DNA from: Erwinia pyri
Lineage (GTDB): Bacteria > Pseudomonadota > Gammaproteobacteria > Enterobacterales > Enterobacteriaceae
Assembly: GCF_030758455.1 (NCBI RefSeq)
Contig: NZ_CP132353.1
Span: 3,844,001 to 3,908,000 of the forward strand
Direction of reading: 5' to 3'
Length of the DNA: 64,000 nucleotides
Positions 17,449 through 27,542 of the stretch are shown in pieces; within the stretch, counting starts at the first letter, position 1, and the number at the start of each line of letters is the position of its first letter. Made by a program: the position numbers and the translations under genes. A model generated the notes under the pieces. The model was given only the letters and a program-made list of their open reading frames with translations, had not been told where the DNA came from and made no database searches.

Positions 17449-18771
17449 TTATCCGGTAATTCTGCGATAGATAACGGGCGTCTCCTGCGGAGCCGTTTCA
17501 CTGAGTGTGATGGCGCGCGTTACCGCCAGCGCCGCTTCCTGCCAGTCTGCTTCTGTTGCAGCATGGATCACCGCCAACGGACGCTGGCTGTCGGCCATGT
17601 CGCCCAGCTGCGCCATCTCGCTTAAGCCAACGCTGTAGTCAATCTGATCGCTGGCCTGACGGCGACCGCCGCCCATCGAGACCACTGCCATCCCCAGTGC
17701 CCGCGTATCCATAGCGCTGATAATACCCGGCTTTTCGGCATAGAGCGCTTTGCTGAGCATCGGCGCAGGCAGGTAGCTCTCCATTTTTTCGATAAAGTCA
17801 GCCGGGCCTTTCTGCGCAGCCACCATCTTCGCGAAACATTCTGCGGCTTTGCCGTTATCCAGCACCGCCTGCAGTTTGCGGGTAGCTTCCGCCGTGTCCG
17901 CTGCCAGCCCGCCGGAAACCAGCATCTCTGCACTCAGGGCCAGCGTGACCTCCAGCAGGCGTGGGTTGCGGTATTTCCCGGTCAGGAAGTTAACCGCTTC
18001 ACGCACTTCCAGCGCGTTACCGGCTGTGGAAGCCAGCACCTGATTCATATCGGTCAGCAGGGCTGTGGTTTTGCAGCCCGCGCCGTTTGCCACGCCAACG
18101 ATGGAGTGAGCCAGCAGCTCAGACTGCTCAAAAGTTGGCATAAAGGCGCCGGAGCCTACTTTGACATCCATCACCAACGCATCCAGCCCTTCCGCCAGCT
18201 TTTTCGCCAGGATAGAAGCGGTGATCAGCGGGATAGAGTCGACCGTTGCGGTGATATCACGGGTAGCGTAAAAACGCTTGTCGGCAGGGGCCAGGGAGTT
18301 AGTCTGGCCAATAATCGCTACGCCCACCTCTTTGATGATCCGTCGGAACGTTTCATCATCAGGAAAAATATCAAAGCCGGGGATCGCTTCCAGCTTATCC
18401 AGCGTGCCGCCAGTATGGCCCAGCCCGCGGCCTGAAATCATCGGCACGTAGCCGCCGCAAGCCGCCACCATCGGTCCCAGCATCAGCGAGGTGACATCGC
18501 CCACGCCACCGGTGGAGTGTTTGTCCACCACCGGACCATTCAGATTAAGCGCCTGCCAGTTGAGCACCGACCCGGAATCGCGCATGGCCATGGTCAGCGC
18601 TACCCGCTCCTGCAGGGACATATCGTGGAAGTAGATGGTCATCGCCAGCGCAGCGATTTGCCCTTCGGAAACGGTATTATCACGCACACCTTTGATGAAG
18701 AAACGGATCTCTTCTTCACTCAGCGCCAGGCCGTCTCTCTTTTTTCGAATGATTTCTTGTGGCAGGAACAC
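17449..18771 (-). CDS. deoA: Thymidine phosphorylase DeoA
   Basis: 440 residues aligning with E. coli DeoA over its length. The start is GTG 18771 with a G-rich Shine-Dalgarno (GGGGG, 4-base gap). The phosphate-binding signature [13 protein letters not shown] and the [16 protein letters not shown] segment are intact. It phosphorolyses thymidine and deoxyuridine. It is the second gene of the deo operon. Confidence 0.97.
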   Translation of the reverse strand: MFLPQEIIRKKRDGLALSEEEIRFFIKGVRDNTVSEGQIAALAMTIYFHDMSLQERVALTMAMRDSGSVLNWQALNLNGPVVDKHSTGGVGDVTSLMLGPMVAACGGYVPMISGRGLGHTGGTLDKLEAIPGFDIFPDDETFRRIIKEVGVAIIGQTNSLAPADKRFYATRDITATVDSIPLITASILAKKLAEGLDALVMDVKVGSGAFMPTFEQSELLAHSIVGVANGAGCKTTALLTDMNQVLASTAGNALEVREAVNFLTGKYRNPRLLEVTLALSAEMLVSGGLAADTAEATRKLQAVLDNGKAAECFAKMVAAQKGPADFIEKMESYLPAPMLSKALYAEKPGIISAMDTRALGMAVVSMGGGRRQASDQIDYSVGLSEMAQLGDMADSQRPLAVIHAATEADWQEAALAVTRAITLSETAPQETPVIYRRITG

Positions 18772-18857
18772 GTTGCCCCCTGGGGTTTATCTTTGATGAG
18801 GACGGCAGATCTGCCGTCCTGATACCGGTTGCGAGGGCGAAAAAGTTCGCCCTACGC

Positions 18858-19637
18858 TCAGTAAGCTGAATCGCTTTTTGCGCCGCTATGTCCGGCGGCT
18901 GTCAGCAGGCTGGCTAACAGGCTGGAGGCACCAAAACGGAAATGACGCGCATCCGCCCAGTCGCTACCCAGAATCTCATCGGCCAGCTTCAGGTAAATAG
19001 CGGCATCTTCAGCCGTGCGTACGCCACCGGCAGGCTTAAAGCCAACCTGATGCTTTACGCCCATCTCAGCAATGACGTTGAGCATAATCTCAGCAACTTC
19101 CGGTGTGGCGTTGACCGGCACCTTACCCGTTGAAGTTTTGATGAAATCGGCACCCGCTTTGATGGCGATTTCGGACGCTTTGCGGATCAGTTCAGGATCT
19201 TTCAGCTCGCCGGTTTCAATAATGACTTTCAGCAGAACGTCTGAATCTTCGCACGCCTCTTTGCAGGCGCTGACGATGTCATAACCAATATCTCCATTAC
19301 CCGCCATCAGGGCGCGATAAGGGAACACCACATCCACCTCATCAGCGCCATAGGCGATGGCGGCATGGGTTTCTGCCAGCGCAATTTCCAGATCGTCGTT
19401 ACCGTGCGGGAAGTTAGTCACGGTGGCGATGCGGATATCTGGCGTGCCCTGCTCACGCAGCGTTTTGCGCGCAATCGGGATAAAGCGTGGATAGATGCAA
19501 ATAGCTGCGGTATTACCCGCCGGGGATTTGGCCTGATGGCACAGCGCGATCACTTTCTCGTCGGTGTCATCATCATTCAGGGTGGTTAAATCCATGAGTT
19601 TGAGCGCGCGTACGGCAGCTGCGGTGACGTCGGTCAT
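18858..19637 (-). CDS. deoC: Deoxyribose-phosphate aldolase DeoC
   Basis: 259 residues, a class I aldolase TIM barrel. The Schiff-base lysine lies in FIKTSTGK, and the neighbouring catalytic lysine is in [11 protein letters not shown]. It cleaves deoxyribose-5-phosphate to glyceraldehyde-3-phosphate and acetaldehyde. ATG 19637 follows GGAGAACACT. It is the first gene of the deo operon; CRP- and DeoR-type sites lie in the 290 bp upstream. Confidence 0.97.
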   Translation of the reverse strand: MTDVTAAAVRALKLMDLTTLNDDDTDEKVIALCHQAKSPAGNTAAICIYPRFIPIARKTLREQGTPDIRIATVTNFPHGNDDLEIALAETHAAIAYGADEVDVVFPYRALMAGNGDIGYDIVSACKEACEDSDVLLKVIIETGELKDPELIRKASEIAIKAGADFIKTSTGKVPVNATPEVAEIMLNVIAEMGVKHQVGFKPAGGVRTAEDAAIYLKLADEILGSDWADARHFRFGASSLLASLLTAAGHSGAKSDSAY

Positions 19638-19729
19638 AGTGTTCTCCAGGCATTGTTCAGGCGGCTTGCCCGTTTCGCGACAGCGAAAGCCGGGGTCCTT
19701 GCCGCCAGCGCCCGTTTACCGGGCTGGAA

Positions 19730-19745
19730 TGTTAAAATAATAACG
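19730..19745. promoter_or_regulatory. DeoR-type operator proximal to deoC
   Basis: TGTTAAAATAATAACG closely matches the DeoR consensus TGTTAGAATTCTAACA in its two arms. It lies 93 bases upstream of the deoC start, where the P2 -10 region would fall. Confidence 0.75.
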
Positions 19746-19764
19746 GAAAAGGCAGCACCTCTTC

Positions 19765-19780
19765 CGTGATGAAATTCACG
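19765..19780. promoter_or_regulatory. CRP-binding site (deoP2 proximal)
   Basis: CGTGATGAAATTCACG fits TGTGA-N6-TCACA with one mismatch per arm. Its centre is 53 bp from the second CRP site, the spacing known for the deoP2 promoter, where CytR binds between two CRP dimers. Confidence 0.8.
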
Positions 19781-19817
19781 ATCTAAAGAAATAGCACTGC
19801 AAGCGAAACCCTTTTGA

Positions 19818-19833
19818 TGTGATTAATATCACA
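19818..19833. promoter_or_regulatory. CRP-binding site (deoP2 distal)
   Basis: TGTGATTAATATCACA is a perfect TGTGA-N6-TCACA site. It is paired with 19765-19780 at 53 bp centre to centre. The arrangement implies cAMP-CRP activation and CytR anti-activation of the deo operon. Confidence 0.88.
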
Positions 19834-19909
19834 TAAAATTGGTTACTGTTGCTGCTCCGGCTCTCTGGTAAGGCTGAAAAACAGGCTGAAACAGGGTTTT
19901 GCCAGCAAA

Positions 19910-19925
19910 TGTTATAATAATAACA
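19910..19925. promoter_or_regulatory. DeoR-type operator, distal (deoP1-like)
   Basis: TGTTATAATAATAACA matches both arms of the DeoR consensus and contains -10-like hexamers. It lies 180 bp upstream of the proximal operator. In E. coli the P1 and P2 operators are several hundred bases apart. Confidence 0.78.
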
Positions 19926-20005
19926 TTTATGGCGCAGTGTAGCAGCGGCAAATGACACCTCGCGCAGCGAAGTTGTCAGCCAGTCAGATTTAAGAGTTTA
20001 GCTAC

Positions 20006-20782
20006 TCAGAGCTGAAAAAGGGTGCGGGTGTTCTCACGCAGGGTTTCGGCAATCTCCTGCGGAGATTCTTCCCGCAGTTCACACAGGCTTTGCCAGACGT
20101 TTTTCACGCGCTCAGGCCGGTTCGCCTGGCCCTGAAAACCCTGCAGCGGCATATCGGGCGAATCCGTTTCCAGCAGTAAAGAAGAGAGAGGAAGTCGGGA
20201 GATCGTGTTGCGGGTTTTACTGGCGCGTTCATAGGTGATAGTACCGCCCACGCCGATGGCGTAGCCCGCGCGGATAAACGCCAGCGCCTGCTGTTCGCTT
20301 CCGGCAAAACCATGCACCACGCCACGACGCGGCAGCGCCAGGCGCTTAAGATGCTGTGCTAATTTGTCATGAGTACGGCGGGAATGAAGGATCACCGGCA
20401 GGTCATAGCGTTTTGCCAGCCGTAGCTGGGCATCCAGCAGCTGCTCCTGCTTGTCGAACTGAGGATCTTCAATAAAGAGATCCAGGCCAATTTCGCCGAT
20501 CGCCACCAGCTTTTCCGGCTTCAGCTTCAACCAGTTTTCAAGCTGCTCCAGGTGCGAGTCACGATGCTGAGCGATCGCCATCGGATGCGTGCCCAGCGCG
20601 GCATAGAGAGGCTGCCAGCGTTCCGCCAGCGCCATCACGCCAGCATACCGGTCTGCTGAGACGCCCACCACAATGATTTTCTCCACGCCAGCGGCGGAAG
20701 CGAGCCTCAGGCTCTCCTCCTCATGCCCGCAAAAGGGGGCGAAATCAAAATGACAGTGCGTATCAACAAATCCTGCAGTCAT
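20006..20782 (-). CDS. yjjV: TatD-family metal-dependent hydrolase YjjV
   Basis: 258 residues, a TatD-type TIM-barrel hydrolase. The N-terminal metal motif is DTHCHFD, with GEIGLD, HSRRTHDK and LLETDSPDMP following in family order. Members are Mg-dependent 3'-5' exonucleases or deoxyribonucleases. ATG 20782 overlaps the yjjU stop as ATGA, so the pair is translationally coupled. It ends 80 bases before the distal DeoR-type operator of the deo region. The E. coli genes yjjW and yjjI that normally separate it from deoC are absent. Confidence 0.93.
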   Translation of the reverse strand: MTAGFVDTHCHFDFAPFCGHEEESLRLASAAGVEKIIVVGVSADRYAGVMALAERWQPLYAALGTHPMAIAQHRDSHLEQLENWLKLKPEKLVAIGEIGLDLFIEDPQFDKQEQLLDAQLRLAKRYDLPVILHSRRTHDKLAQHLKRLALPRRGVVHGFAGSEQQALAFIRAGYAIGVGGTITYERASKTRNTISRLPLSSLLLETDSPDMPLQGFQGQANRPERVKNVWQSLCELREESPQEIAETLRENTRTLFQL

Positions 20783-21831
20783 GCCAGCGAGCCCTCATTG
20801 TAATCAGCATCGTTTCCCGCCAGCGGATCCAGAATCACGCCATCACGTACCGGCTCGTTTGCCACTGGTGCAGGCGGGATAACTGGCTGCTGACTGGTCA
20901 GCGTATCGTTCTCATTCAGCCATTGACCCAGTGTAGCCAGGAAATAACGCCCGCAGCGACGGCCCAGATGATAATCCTGGTTCAGCGACGCCACGCGGCT
21001 GCCCAGTGCCATGCTGGCCAGCACATGCGGCGGAAAGATCTCAATGATATTCAGCTTGCCCGGCGGGTTATCGATGAACGCTTGCGTGGCCCGGTAGCTC
21101 TCTTCATGCAGATGCATGATATTCACCAGCGGCTGCAGCGCGCTATCCGTAAGCCAGCGCTCGATTCGCTTCAGCCACTGCGGCGTATAGGTCATCTGTG
21201 AGGGTACGGTACGAATAACCACGATGGTTTCCGCACCCCGGCGCGCCGCTTCACGCACCGGAATCGCATCGCTGATGCCGCCATCCAGATAGCTGATCCC
21301 TTCCAGATCCACGCCGGGACGGTAAAGCCCGGGGATGGCGCTGGAGGCCTTGATGATATTCAGCCAGTTCGCCGCCGTCGGAGCAAAATAGCCTGGCGAA
21401 TAGTCATCGCTGCGGCAGGCGCACATATAAAATTCCCGGCCGGAAGAGAACATCTTCTCTCCCGCTTCCATCGCCAGCGGAAACTCCTGGGCAGTAATGT
21501 TCACCAGCCAGTCAAGATCGATCAAGTGCCCGCCCCGCACAAAACGCAGCGGATCAAAAAAGAGTTTACTGGTGGTATAACGCGTAATCACCCGGCGGGC
21601 ATAACCCGGCTGACCGCAGATATAGGCCGATAAGTTTTGTGCGCCCGCAGAGGTGCCCAACATCAGGTCGAAGGGATTGAAGTTAGCCCGCTGAAATTCA
21701 TCCAGCACGCCAGCGGTGAAAATACCGCGCTGCCCGCCGCCTTCGCAAACCAGGGCGAGTTTACCCGGACGAAAAGGTGTTAACGCCAGCGGCTCAATGT
21801 TGCCGAGAGTAACAGGGATGCGTCTGCCCAC
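20779..21831 (-). CDS. yjjU: Patatin-like phospholipase YjjU
   Basis: 350 residues beginning at GTG 21831 (Met-Gly-Arg-Arg), with AGGA 8 bases before. The patatin features are an oxyanion loop GGGQRG at 31-36, nucleophile Ser61 in GTSAG, and Asp183 in the DGG motif, forming a Ser-Asp dyad. The sequence is collinear with E. coli YjjU, including the PPAPVAN segment near the C-terminus. The predicted activity is acyl hydrolysis of lipids; the physiological substrate is unknown. It overlaps yjjV by 4 bases. Confidence 0.93.
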   Translation of the reverse strand: MGRRIPVTLGNIEPLALTPFRPGKLALVCEGGGQRGIFTAGVLDEFQRANFNPFDLMLGTSAGAQNLSAYICGQPGYARRVITRYTTSKLFFDPLRFVRGGHLIDLDWLVNITAQEFPLAMEAGEKMFSSGREFYMCACRSDDYSPGYFAPTAANWLNIIKASSAIPGLYRPGVDLEGISYLDGGISDAIPVREAARRGAETIVVIRTVPSQMTYTPQWLKRIERWLTDSALQPLVNIMHLHEESYRATQAFIDNPPGKLNIIEIFPPHVLASMALGSRVASLNQDYHLGRRCGRYFLATLGQWLNENDTLTSQQPVIPPAPVANEPVRDGVILDPLAGNDADYNEGSLA

Positions 21832-21931
21832 AGGCGGTATCCTGATGAAGGGGGAATGCGGTGAGGATACAGGGGAAAGAGACGGGCCGTTTGGCGTAAT
21901 TTGCGGTTGATCAATTTTTGTCTTAAAACGC

Positions 21932-21958
21932 CGGAGGCCAGTCAGTGACTGGCCTCCG
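21932..21958 (-). terminator. Terminator downstream of ytjA
   Basis: A 12-bp perfect stem, CGGAGGCCAGTC with GACTGGCCTCCG, and a 3-base loop. On the minus strand it is followed by GCGTTTTAAG. It lies 25 bases after ytjA. Confidence 0.75.
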
Positions 21959-21982
21959 TTGATGCTGTTTTTATTCTCGGGT

Positions 21983-22144
21983 CTATAACTTCTTGCGGCC
22001 GGTGAACAGGCTGATCAGGAAGATAATGATACCGACAACAAAGACGATTTTAGCTGCCCATGCGGCTGTACCAGCAAGACCACCAAAACCTAACGCTGCT
22101 GCAATGAGCGCGATAATCAGAAAAATAATGCCCCAACGAAACAT
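21983..22144 (-). CDS. ytjA: Small membrane protein YtjA (DUF1328)
   Basis: 53 residues starting [20 protein letters not shown] at ATG 22144 and ending FTGRKKL. It is almost identical in length and sequence to E. coli YtjA. Two hydrophobic helices are joined by a glycine/alanine stretch ([12 protein letters not shown]). The family is DUF1328, commonly stress-induced; the molecular function is unknown. GGAGAAG precedes the start. It lies between yjjU and osmY as in E. coli. Confidence 0.95.
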   Translation of the reverse strand: MFRWGIIFLIIALIAAALGFGGLAGTAAWAAKIVFVVGIIIFLISLFTGRKKL

Positions 22145-22270
22145 AAGCTTCTCCTTACCCTATTGTAGAAATCTTGCTGCCTGATTTATTAAATCCGCCT
22201 TGTCCGGCGTGACTCGATTATTGTCTTCAACACTATCGATTCAGGCCACCTGGGGTGGCCCGTCTCAATT

Positions 22271-22885
22271 TTATGACTTCACAGTCAGATCGTTCTTAAC
22301 GCTTTTCACGCCATCAATGGCTTTGGCAATCCCTTCGGCACGTTCAGATTGTGCCTGACTTTTCACCGTACCGGAAAGCTGAACCACACCATTGGTGGTT
22401 TCCACTTTCACATTACGTGACGGGACGATGTCGTCTGCTAACAGTTTAGCTTTAATTTCGCTGGTCGTTGCCGCATCTCCGGCATAACCGCTGACGCTCG
22501 ATTTTGTGCTGTCTTTCGCGTGCAGTTTATCGCTGACAGACTTAACGCCTTCAACTTTTTTCGCCGCCGCTACAGCCTTTTCGGCCTGATCCTGCGAAGG
22601 AACAAAACCACTCAGTGTCACAACGCCAGAATGGGTTTCTACGGAAATATCTGTGCTTTTGATTGCGTCGTCATCTACCAGAGCGGCTTTCACCTTGGCA
22701 GTCACGCCGCTGTCATCCATGTACCCGCCGACTTTTTTCATAGAGCTATCGATTTTTGAACCCGCGCTGTCGGTAGTGGACTGCACTTTAGGAGTCGTGG
22801 TGTCTTCTGCCATTGCAGCACCACTTACCAGAGCAGAACCAACCAGTACAGCCATCAGAGTTTTATTCATCTTAGTCATATTCAT
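22271..22885 (-). CDS. osmY: Osmotically inducible periplasmic protein OsmY
   Basis: 204 residues. A signal peptide ends near SGAAMAED. Two BON domains follow (about 57-125 and 136-204), each with the VETxxGVVxLSG pattern ([24 protein letters not shown]). OsmY is a periplasmic chaperone-like protein induced by sigma S in hyperosmotic stress and stationary phase. A CRP-like site sits only 18 bases upstream of the start codon. The position between ytjA and prfC is conserved. Confidence 0.95.
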   Translation of the reverse strand: MNMTKMNKTLMAVLVGSALVSGAAMAEDTTTPKVQSTTDSAGSKIDSSMKKVGGYMDDSGVTAKVKAALVDDDAIKSTDISVETHSGVVTLSGFVPSQDQAEKAVAAAKKVEGVKSVSDKLHAKDSTKSSVSGYAGDAATTSEIKAKLLADDIVPSRNVKVETTNGVVQLSGTVKSQAQSERAEGIAKAIDGVKSVKNDLTVKS

Positions 22886-22902
22886 CGATCATTCCTTCTT
22901 CA

Positions 22903-22918
22903 TGTGATTGCACTCACA
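22903..22918. promoter_or_regulatory. CRP-binding site in the osmY leader
   Basis: TGTGATTGCACTCACA is a perfect TGTGA-N6-TCACA palindrome. It is 18-33 bases upstream of the osmY ATG, too close to act as an activating site for a normal promoter. Repression or roadblock is the likelier role. Confidence 0.7.
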
Positions 22919-23131
22919 ACTGTGAGCTTTCAGCCACAAACGGCGTGACTGTAGTAGGTAAGACGTTGCAGCAACCGCGCCGCATATTTTGCGTCCGTCA
23001 GAATTCAATATAGACGCTAATCAGGATTTCACCGCTGCTTGTGGTTGATATGATGGATAAATGCGCAATAAGCAGGTTTTTTAAGAGCAGTCTGTATAAT
23101 CAGGACCAGATGGAACCAGAGCAGCCGGGCC

Positions 23132-23159
23132 AAAAAAAAAGCGATGCACAGAGCATCGC
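23132..23159 (-). terminator. Terminator of prfC
   Basis: GCGATGC and GCATCGC pair around ACAGA. On the minus strand the stem is followed by nine T (A-run 23132-23140). It lies 32 bases past the prfC stop codon. Confidence 0.92.
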
Positions 23160-23190
23160 TTTCACAGTATAGACCAGCAATCCCCTGCTG

Positions 23191-24780
23191 TTAGTGTTCG
23201 CGCGTTTTGCGGAACACCACTTCAGGATAACGCTCCTGGGTGATATTAAGGTTAACCATGGTCGGTGCGATGTAAGTGAGGTTGTCCCCGCCATCCAGCG
23301 CCAGGTTAACTTCGTTTTTACGCTGGAACTCATCAAATTTCTTCACGTCGCTGCACTCTACCCAGCGCGCGGTAGAGACGTTGACGGACTCATAGATCGC
23401 TTCCACGTTGTATTCACTCTTCAGGCGCGCCACAACCACATCAAACTGCAGCACGCCCACGGCGCCTACAATCAGGTCATTATTGTGTACCGGACGGAAT
23501 ACCTGCACTGCGCCCTCTTCCGACAGCTGAACCAGCCCTTTCAGCAGCTGCTTCTGCTTGAGCGGATCGCGCAGGCGGATACGACGGAACAGCTCCGGCG
23601 CGAAGTTCGGAATACCGGTGAACTTCATGTTTTCACCCTGGGTGAAGGTATCGCCGATCTGGATCGTGCCGTGGTTATGCAGGCCGATGATATCGCCAGG
23701 ATAGGCTTCTTCAACGTGCGAACGGTCGCCCGCCATAAAGGTCAGCGCATCGGCAATCACCACATCTTTGCCCAGACGAACCTGGCGCAGCTTCATGCCT
23801 TTTTCATATTTGCCGGAAACCACGCGCATAAACGCCACGCGATCGCGGTGTTTCGGATCCATGTTTGCCTGGATCTTGAACACGAAACCGGTGAACTTAT
23901 CATCCGCCGCGGTGACGGTACGCAGATCAGTCTGGCGCGGCATCGGTGAAGGCGCCCAGTCGACCAGGCCATCCAGCATATGATCCACACCGAAGTTACC
24001 CAGTGCGGTGCCGAAAAACACCGGCGTCAGCTTGCCCGCCAGGAACGCTTCTTTATCGAACTCATGGGACGCGCCCTGCACCAGCTCCAGCTCTTCACGC
24101 AGCTGGCCGGCAAGCTCTTCACCGATCGCTTTATCGAGATCCGGGTTATCCAGACCTTTTACAATGCGCACTTCCTGGATGGTGTGCCCTTTACCGGTCT
24201 GATAAAGGTAGGTTTCGTTTTTGTAGAGATGATAGACGCCCTTGAACAGCTTGCCGCAGCCAATAGGCCAGGTAATGGGCGCGCAGGCAATTTTCAGCTC
24301 GCTCTCCACTTCATCCATCACCTCCATCGGGTCACGAATATCGCGGTCCAGCTTGTTCATAAAGGTGATGATTGGCGTATCGCGCAGACGGGTCACTTCC
24401 ATCAGCTTGCGGGTACGATCCTCAACGCCTTTCGCAGCATCAATCACCATCAGGCAGCAGTCCACCGCCGTCAGGGTACGATAGGTATCTTCAGAGAAGT
24501 CTTCGTGCCCCGGCGTATCCAGCAGGTTTACCAGACTTTCGCGGTAGGGAAACTGCATCACCGAGGTGGTGATGGAGATCCCACGCTGCTTCTCCATTTC
24601 CATCCAGTCCGATTTGGCGTGCTGGTTAGAGCCACGCCCTTTTACTGTACCGGCAGTCTGAATCGCCTGCCCGAACAGCAGCACTTTTTCGGTGATGGTG
24701 GTTTTACCGGCATCCGGGTGAGAAATAATGGCAAAAGTGCGGCGACGGGCCACCTCTTGCATAAAGGGTGCATTTGACAT
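23191..24780 (-). CDS. prfC: Peptide chain release factor 3 (RF3)
   Basis: 529 residues, the E. coli length. The translational GTPase domain shows the G1 motif SHPDAGKTT, switch [10 protein letters not shown], and the G4 motif MNKLDRD. OB-fold and C-terminal domains follow ([16 protein letters not shown]). RF3-GTP recycles RF1/RF2 from the ribosome after peptide release. ATG 24780. A strong terminator follows. The prfC-osmY-ytjA order matches E. coli. Confidence 0.97.
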   Translation of the reverse strand: MSNAPFMQEVARRRTFAIISHPDAGKTTITEKVLLFGQAIQTAGTVKGRGSNQHAKSDWMEMEKQRGISITTSVMQFPYRESLVNLLDTPGHEDFSEDTYRTLTAVDCCLMVIDAAKGVEDRTRKLMEVTRLRDTPIITFMNKLDRDIRDPMEVMDEVESELKIACAPITWPIGCGKLFKGVYHLYKNETYLYQTGKGHTIQEVRIVKGLDNPDLDKAIGEELAGQLREELELVQGASHEFDKEAFLAGKLTPVFFGTALGNFGVDHMLDGLVDWAPSPMPRQTDLRTVTAADDKFTGFVFKIQANMDPKHRDRVAFMRVVSGKYEKGMKLRQVRLGKDVVIADALTFMAGDRSHVEEAYPGDIIGLHNHGTIQIGDTFTQGENMKFTGIPNFAPELFRRIRLRDPLKQKQLLKGLVQLSEEGAVQVFRPVHNNDLIVGAVGVLQFDVVVARLKSEYNVEAIYESVNVSTARWVECSDVKKFDEFQRKNEVNLALDGGDNLTYIAPTMVNLNITQERYPEVVFRKTREH

Positions 24781-25041
24781 GAAAAAACTCAGTTAGGTGC
24801 TGTGCCGCCGCTGCGCAGACGGCGCGGGGCGTATCACAGACAATTAATCATTAATGGCCGGCATTTTCGCCGATCCGGCGGTTATAAACAATGCAGAAGG
24901 CCGCGTAATCCCCATAAATGCGTGCAGCGCCGGAAGCACAGGGCACCGGCTGCGGTTTTTTCACCCATTTTGCGGCGGGGAGTCAGGATCTACACTGGCG
25001 CGGCCTCTTAATGACTGGACGGAGACTTTAGCATAAGGGAT

Positions 25042-25689
25042 TCAGCCAGGGCGATTAAGCGTTTCCCTGGCCTGCTCAAATTTTTCCCGACACTGGCAGC
25101 CTGTAATATGGTCGTTGATCAAGCCTAACGCCTGCATCAGGGAATAGGTGGTGACCGGCCCGACCCACGTCCAGCCCCGCTTTTTCAACGCTTTCGACAT
25201 GCGGATCGATTCGGGCGAGGTTTTAGCGCTCTGCCACCAGGCCAGGTCCACGACCGGCGGCCGATCTTTCGCTTCCGGCTCAAACTGCCAGAACCAGGCT
25301 GCCAGCGAACCCGCCTCCTTAATCAGTTCCTGAGCGCGCTTTGCGTTATTGATGGTGGAGAGGATTTTCGCACGATTGCGCACAATGCTTTTATCTTCCA
25401 TCAGCCTCGCCACATCCTCTTCGGTAAACTGCGCCACCGCATGGAAATCAAAATCTTTAAAGGCGCGGCGAAAGTTCTCCCGTTTGTTATAGATCAGCTG
25501 CCACGACATGCCGGAGTGAAAACCTTCCAGACAAACCTTTTCGAACAGGCGGCGGTCATCCACCACCGGCTGGCCCCACTCGTTATCGTGATAATCGGGC
25601 ATAGAGGGCTGCCAGTAGCAGCAGACGCGGCCATCTTCAGTCAGGGTCAGACCCGCTTCTTTCAGGTCTGCCAGATAGTGTTCATCCAT
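25042..25689 (-). CDS. DNA-3-methyladenine glycosylase I family protein (Tag-like)
   Basis: 215 residues of the Tag helix-hairpin-helix family. Conserved blocks are YHDNEWGQPVVDDRRLFE, RNRAKILSTINNA and KKRGWTWVGPVTTYSLMQ. The putative zinc site (Cys and His near the N-terminus, plus NDHITGCQC) is retained. It differs from E. coli Tag by an N-terminal extension of about 20 residues and a longer C-terminus, so it may be a paralogue. The predicted role is excision of 3-methyladenine from alkylated DNA. It sits between prfC and yghU, where E. coli has no such gene. Confidence 0.88.
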   Translation of the reverse strand: MDEHYLADLKEAGLTLTEDGRVCCYWQPSMPDYHDNEWGQPVVDDRRLFEKVCLEGFHSGMSWQLIYNKRENFRRAFKDFDFHAVAQFTEEDVARLMEDKSIVRNRAKILSTINNAKRAQELIKEAGSLAAWFWQFEPEAKDRPPVVDLAWWQSAKTSPESIRMSKALKKRGWTWVGPVTTYSLMQALGLINDHITGCQCREKFEQARETLNRPG

Positions 25690-25891
25690 TCTGTGTTCCT
25701 GTTAATGCTGCTAAGAGTGCTCTGTAAAGATAAACGGCGGTCACAGCCCGATGCTATACCTGACATCCGGTGTAACAACCGCATTTGGTTTTTTGCTGAG
25801 ACAGCAGCTATTTTTAGACCATCAACGGCGAGACGTCTGTGGGCTTTGCTCCAGGATGCGCCATTTTTTATCAGAAAGAGGACTTTCGGTT

Positions 25892-26758
25892 ATGAGCAAC
25901 ACGGATTATCAGCCAGCAAAAGTGTGGTCAGAAAACAAAGAAGCGGGCGGAACCTGGGGAAGCATCAACCGACCCACCGCCGGTGCGCGTCATGAAGCAA
26001 CCCTGCCTGTAGGCAAACACCCGCTGCAGCTCTATTCCATGGGAACGCCAAACGGCCAGAAGGTGACCATCCTGCTGGAAGAGCTGCTGGCGCTGAACGT
26101 CAACGATGCTGAATATGACGCGCATCTGATCCGCATCGGCGAGGGCGATCAGTTCTCCTCAGGCTTTGTGGACGTGAACCCTAACTCCAAAATCCCTGCG
26201 CTGCTGGACCGCTCAACCACGCCGCCAACCCGCGTGTTTGAGTCCGGCGCCATCCTGCTTTATCTGGCAGAAAAATATGGCCATTTCCTGCCGAAAGATC
26301 CGGCTGGCCGCACTGAAACGCTGAACTGGCTGTTCTGGCTGCAGGGTTCTGCCCCTTACCTTGGCGGCGGCTTTGGTCACTTCTATAACTATGCGCCGGT
26401 AAAAATCGAGTATGCGATTGACCGCTTCACCATGGAAGCCAAGCGTCAGCTCGACGTGCTGGACCGCCAGCTGGCAGAACATCGTTATATCGCCGGTGAA
26501 GATTACACCATTGCCGATATCGCTATCTGGCCATGGTACGGCGCGCTGGTGAAGGGAATGGTCTATAACGCCGCAGAATTCCTGGATGCGGGTTCCTACA
26601 AAAATCTGCTGCGCTGGGCGGATGAAGTGGCGCAACGCCCTGCCGTTCAGCGTGGCCGCATCGTTAATCGCACCTTCGGCGAGCCTTCCGAACAGCTGCA
26701 CGAGCGCCACGATGCGTCAGATTTTGATCTGCGCACTGAGGATAAGCTGGCTAAGTAA
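25892..26758 (+). CDS. yghU: Glutathione S-transferase-like disulfide-bond oxidoreductase (YghU-like)
   Basis: 288 residues from ATG 25892, which follows AGAGGA; the upstream open frame is rejected. An N-terminal thioredoxin fold (LYSMGTPNGQKVTILLEELL; NPNSKIPALLD) and the conserved FESGAILLYLAEKYG segment precede an alpha-helical GST domain (EDYTIADIAIWPWYG). It closely resembles the YghU/YfcG group, which reduce disulfides and organic hydroperoxides with glutathione. It is cytoplasmic. A clear terminator follows at 26775-26815. Confidence 0.88.
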   Translation: MSNTDYQPAKVWSENKEAGGTWGSINRPTAGARHEATLPVGKHPLQLYSMGTPNGQKVTILLEELLALNVNDAEYDAHLIRIGEGDQFSSGFVDVNPNSKIPALLDRSTTPPTRVFESGAILLYLAEKYGHFLPKDPAGRTETLNWLFWLQGSAPYLGGGFGHFYNYAPVKIEYAIDRFTMEAKRQLDVLDRQLAEHRYIAGEDYTIADIAIWPWYGALVKGMVYNAAEFLDAGSYKNLLRWADEVAQRPAVQRGRIVNRTFGEPSEQLHERHDASDFDLRTEDKLAK

Positions 26759-26774
26759 CGACGCGCTTCCGGCG

Positions 26775-26815
26775 AAAGCTGCTGTCAGACCGGAAGGTTG
26801 CAGCAGCTTTTTTTT
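26775..26815 (+). terminator. Terminator of the yghU-like gene
   Basis: AAAGCTGCTG pairs with CAGCAGCTTT around a 16-base loop, followed by eight T (26808-26815). It starts 17 bases after the stop codon. Confidence 0.9.
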
Positions 26816-26847
26816 CAGCCAGCCTCAGCTCTGGGCGCTAACCCGCA

Positions 26848-27528
26848 TCAGGCATGCAGGATCACTTCCAGCTCCTGGAGCGTTTTGACCTGCCAGGTAG
26901 GCTGGAGACCTTCCGGCCGCGGACGGTTATCGGCATTCAGCCAGCAGGTTGCCAGCCCGGCGTTAATGCCGCCAAGAATGTCTGAGTCAGGATTATCGCC
27001 CACCATCATCACGCGGTCGCGCGGCGGGTTACCCATCTGATCCAGGGCGTAGTCGAAGATAGCCGGATGCGGCTTGGCATGGCCAACCTGTTCGGAGATC
27101 ACCAGCAGATCGAAATAGTCCAGGAAACCTGTACGCTTGAGTCTTGCCTGCTGAAGGGCGGTAAAACCATTGGTGATAATACCCATTTTTACCTTCCCTT
27201 TCAGGGAATTAAGCAGATTTACCGCGCCGGCAAGCGGCACGCACAGCTCAGCCATGGCGGCAAGAAAACCGTCGTTCAGATCGAGCGGCGTGACCTTCAG
27301 CTTATCTGCCCAGTTCTGAAAACGCTGATGCTGCAACTGCAGCGCGCTGATGGCGCCATTCTGATAATCCACCCACAATGGTTTATTGATCGCCTGATAA
27401 TCGTCGTAATCGTCAGGACTGAAGACCACGTCATACTGCTGAAACAGACGCTGCAAACCCGCAAACGCGTCGAAGTGAAACAGCGTATCGTCAGCGTCAA
27501 ACAAGATCCAATCCCACTCTTTAAGCAT
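26848..27528 (-). CDS. yjjG: Pyrimidine 5'-nucleotidase YjjG
   Basis: 226 residues, HAD superfamily. The acceptor motif is [12 protein letters not shown] (not the usual DxDGT), with ITNGF, a lysine in [14 protein letters not shown] and [13 protein letters not shown]. YjjG dephosphorylates dUMP, dTMP and modified pyrimidine nucleotides and so protects DNA from non-canonical precursors. ATG 27528 lies 14 bases after rimI. It forms the end of the holD-rimI-yjjG transcription unit, as in E. coli. Confidence 0.94.
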   Translation of the reverse strand: MLKEWDWILFDADDTLFHFDAFAGLQRLFQQYDVVFSPDDYDDYQAINKPLWVDYQNGAISALQLQHQRFQNWADKLKVTPLDLNDGFLAAMAELCVPLAGAVNLLNSLKGKVKMGIITNGFTALQQARLKRTGFLDYFDLLVISEQVGHAKPHPAIFDYALDQMGNPPRDRVMMVGDNPDSDILGGINAGLATCWLNADNRPRPEGLQPTWQVKTLQELEVILHA

Positions 27529-27542
27529 CTCTTACTCAATCC

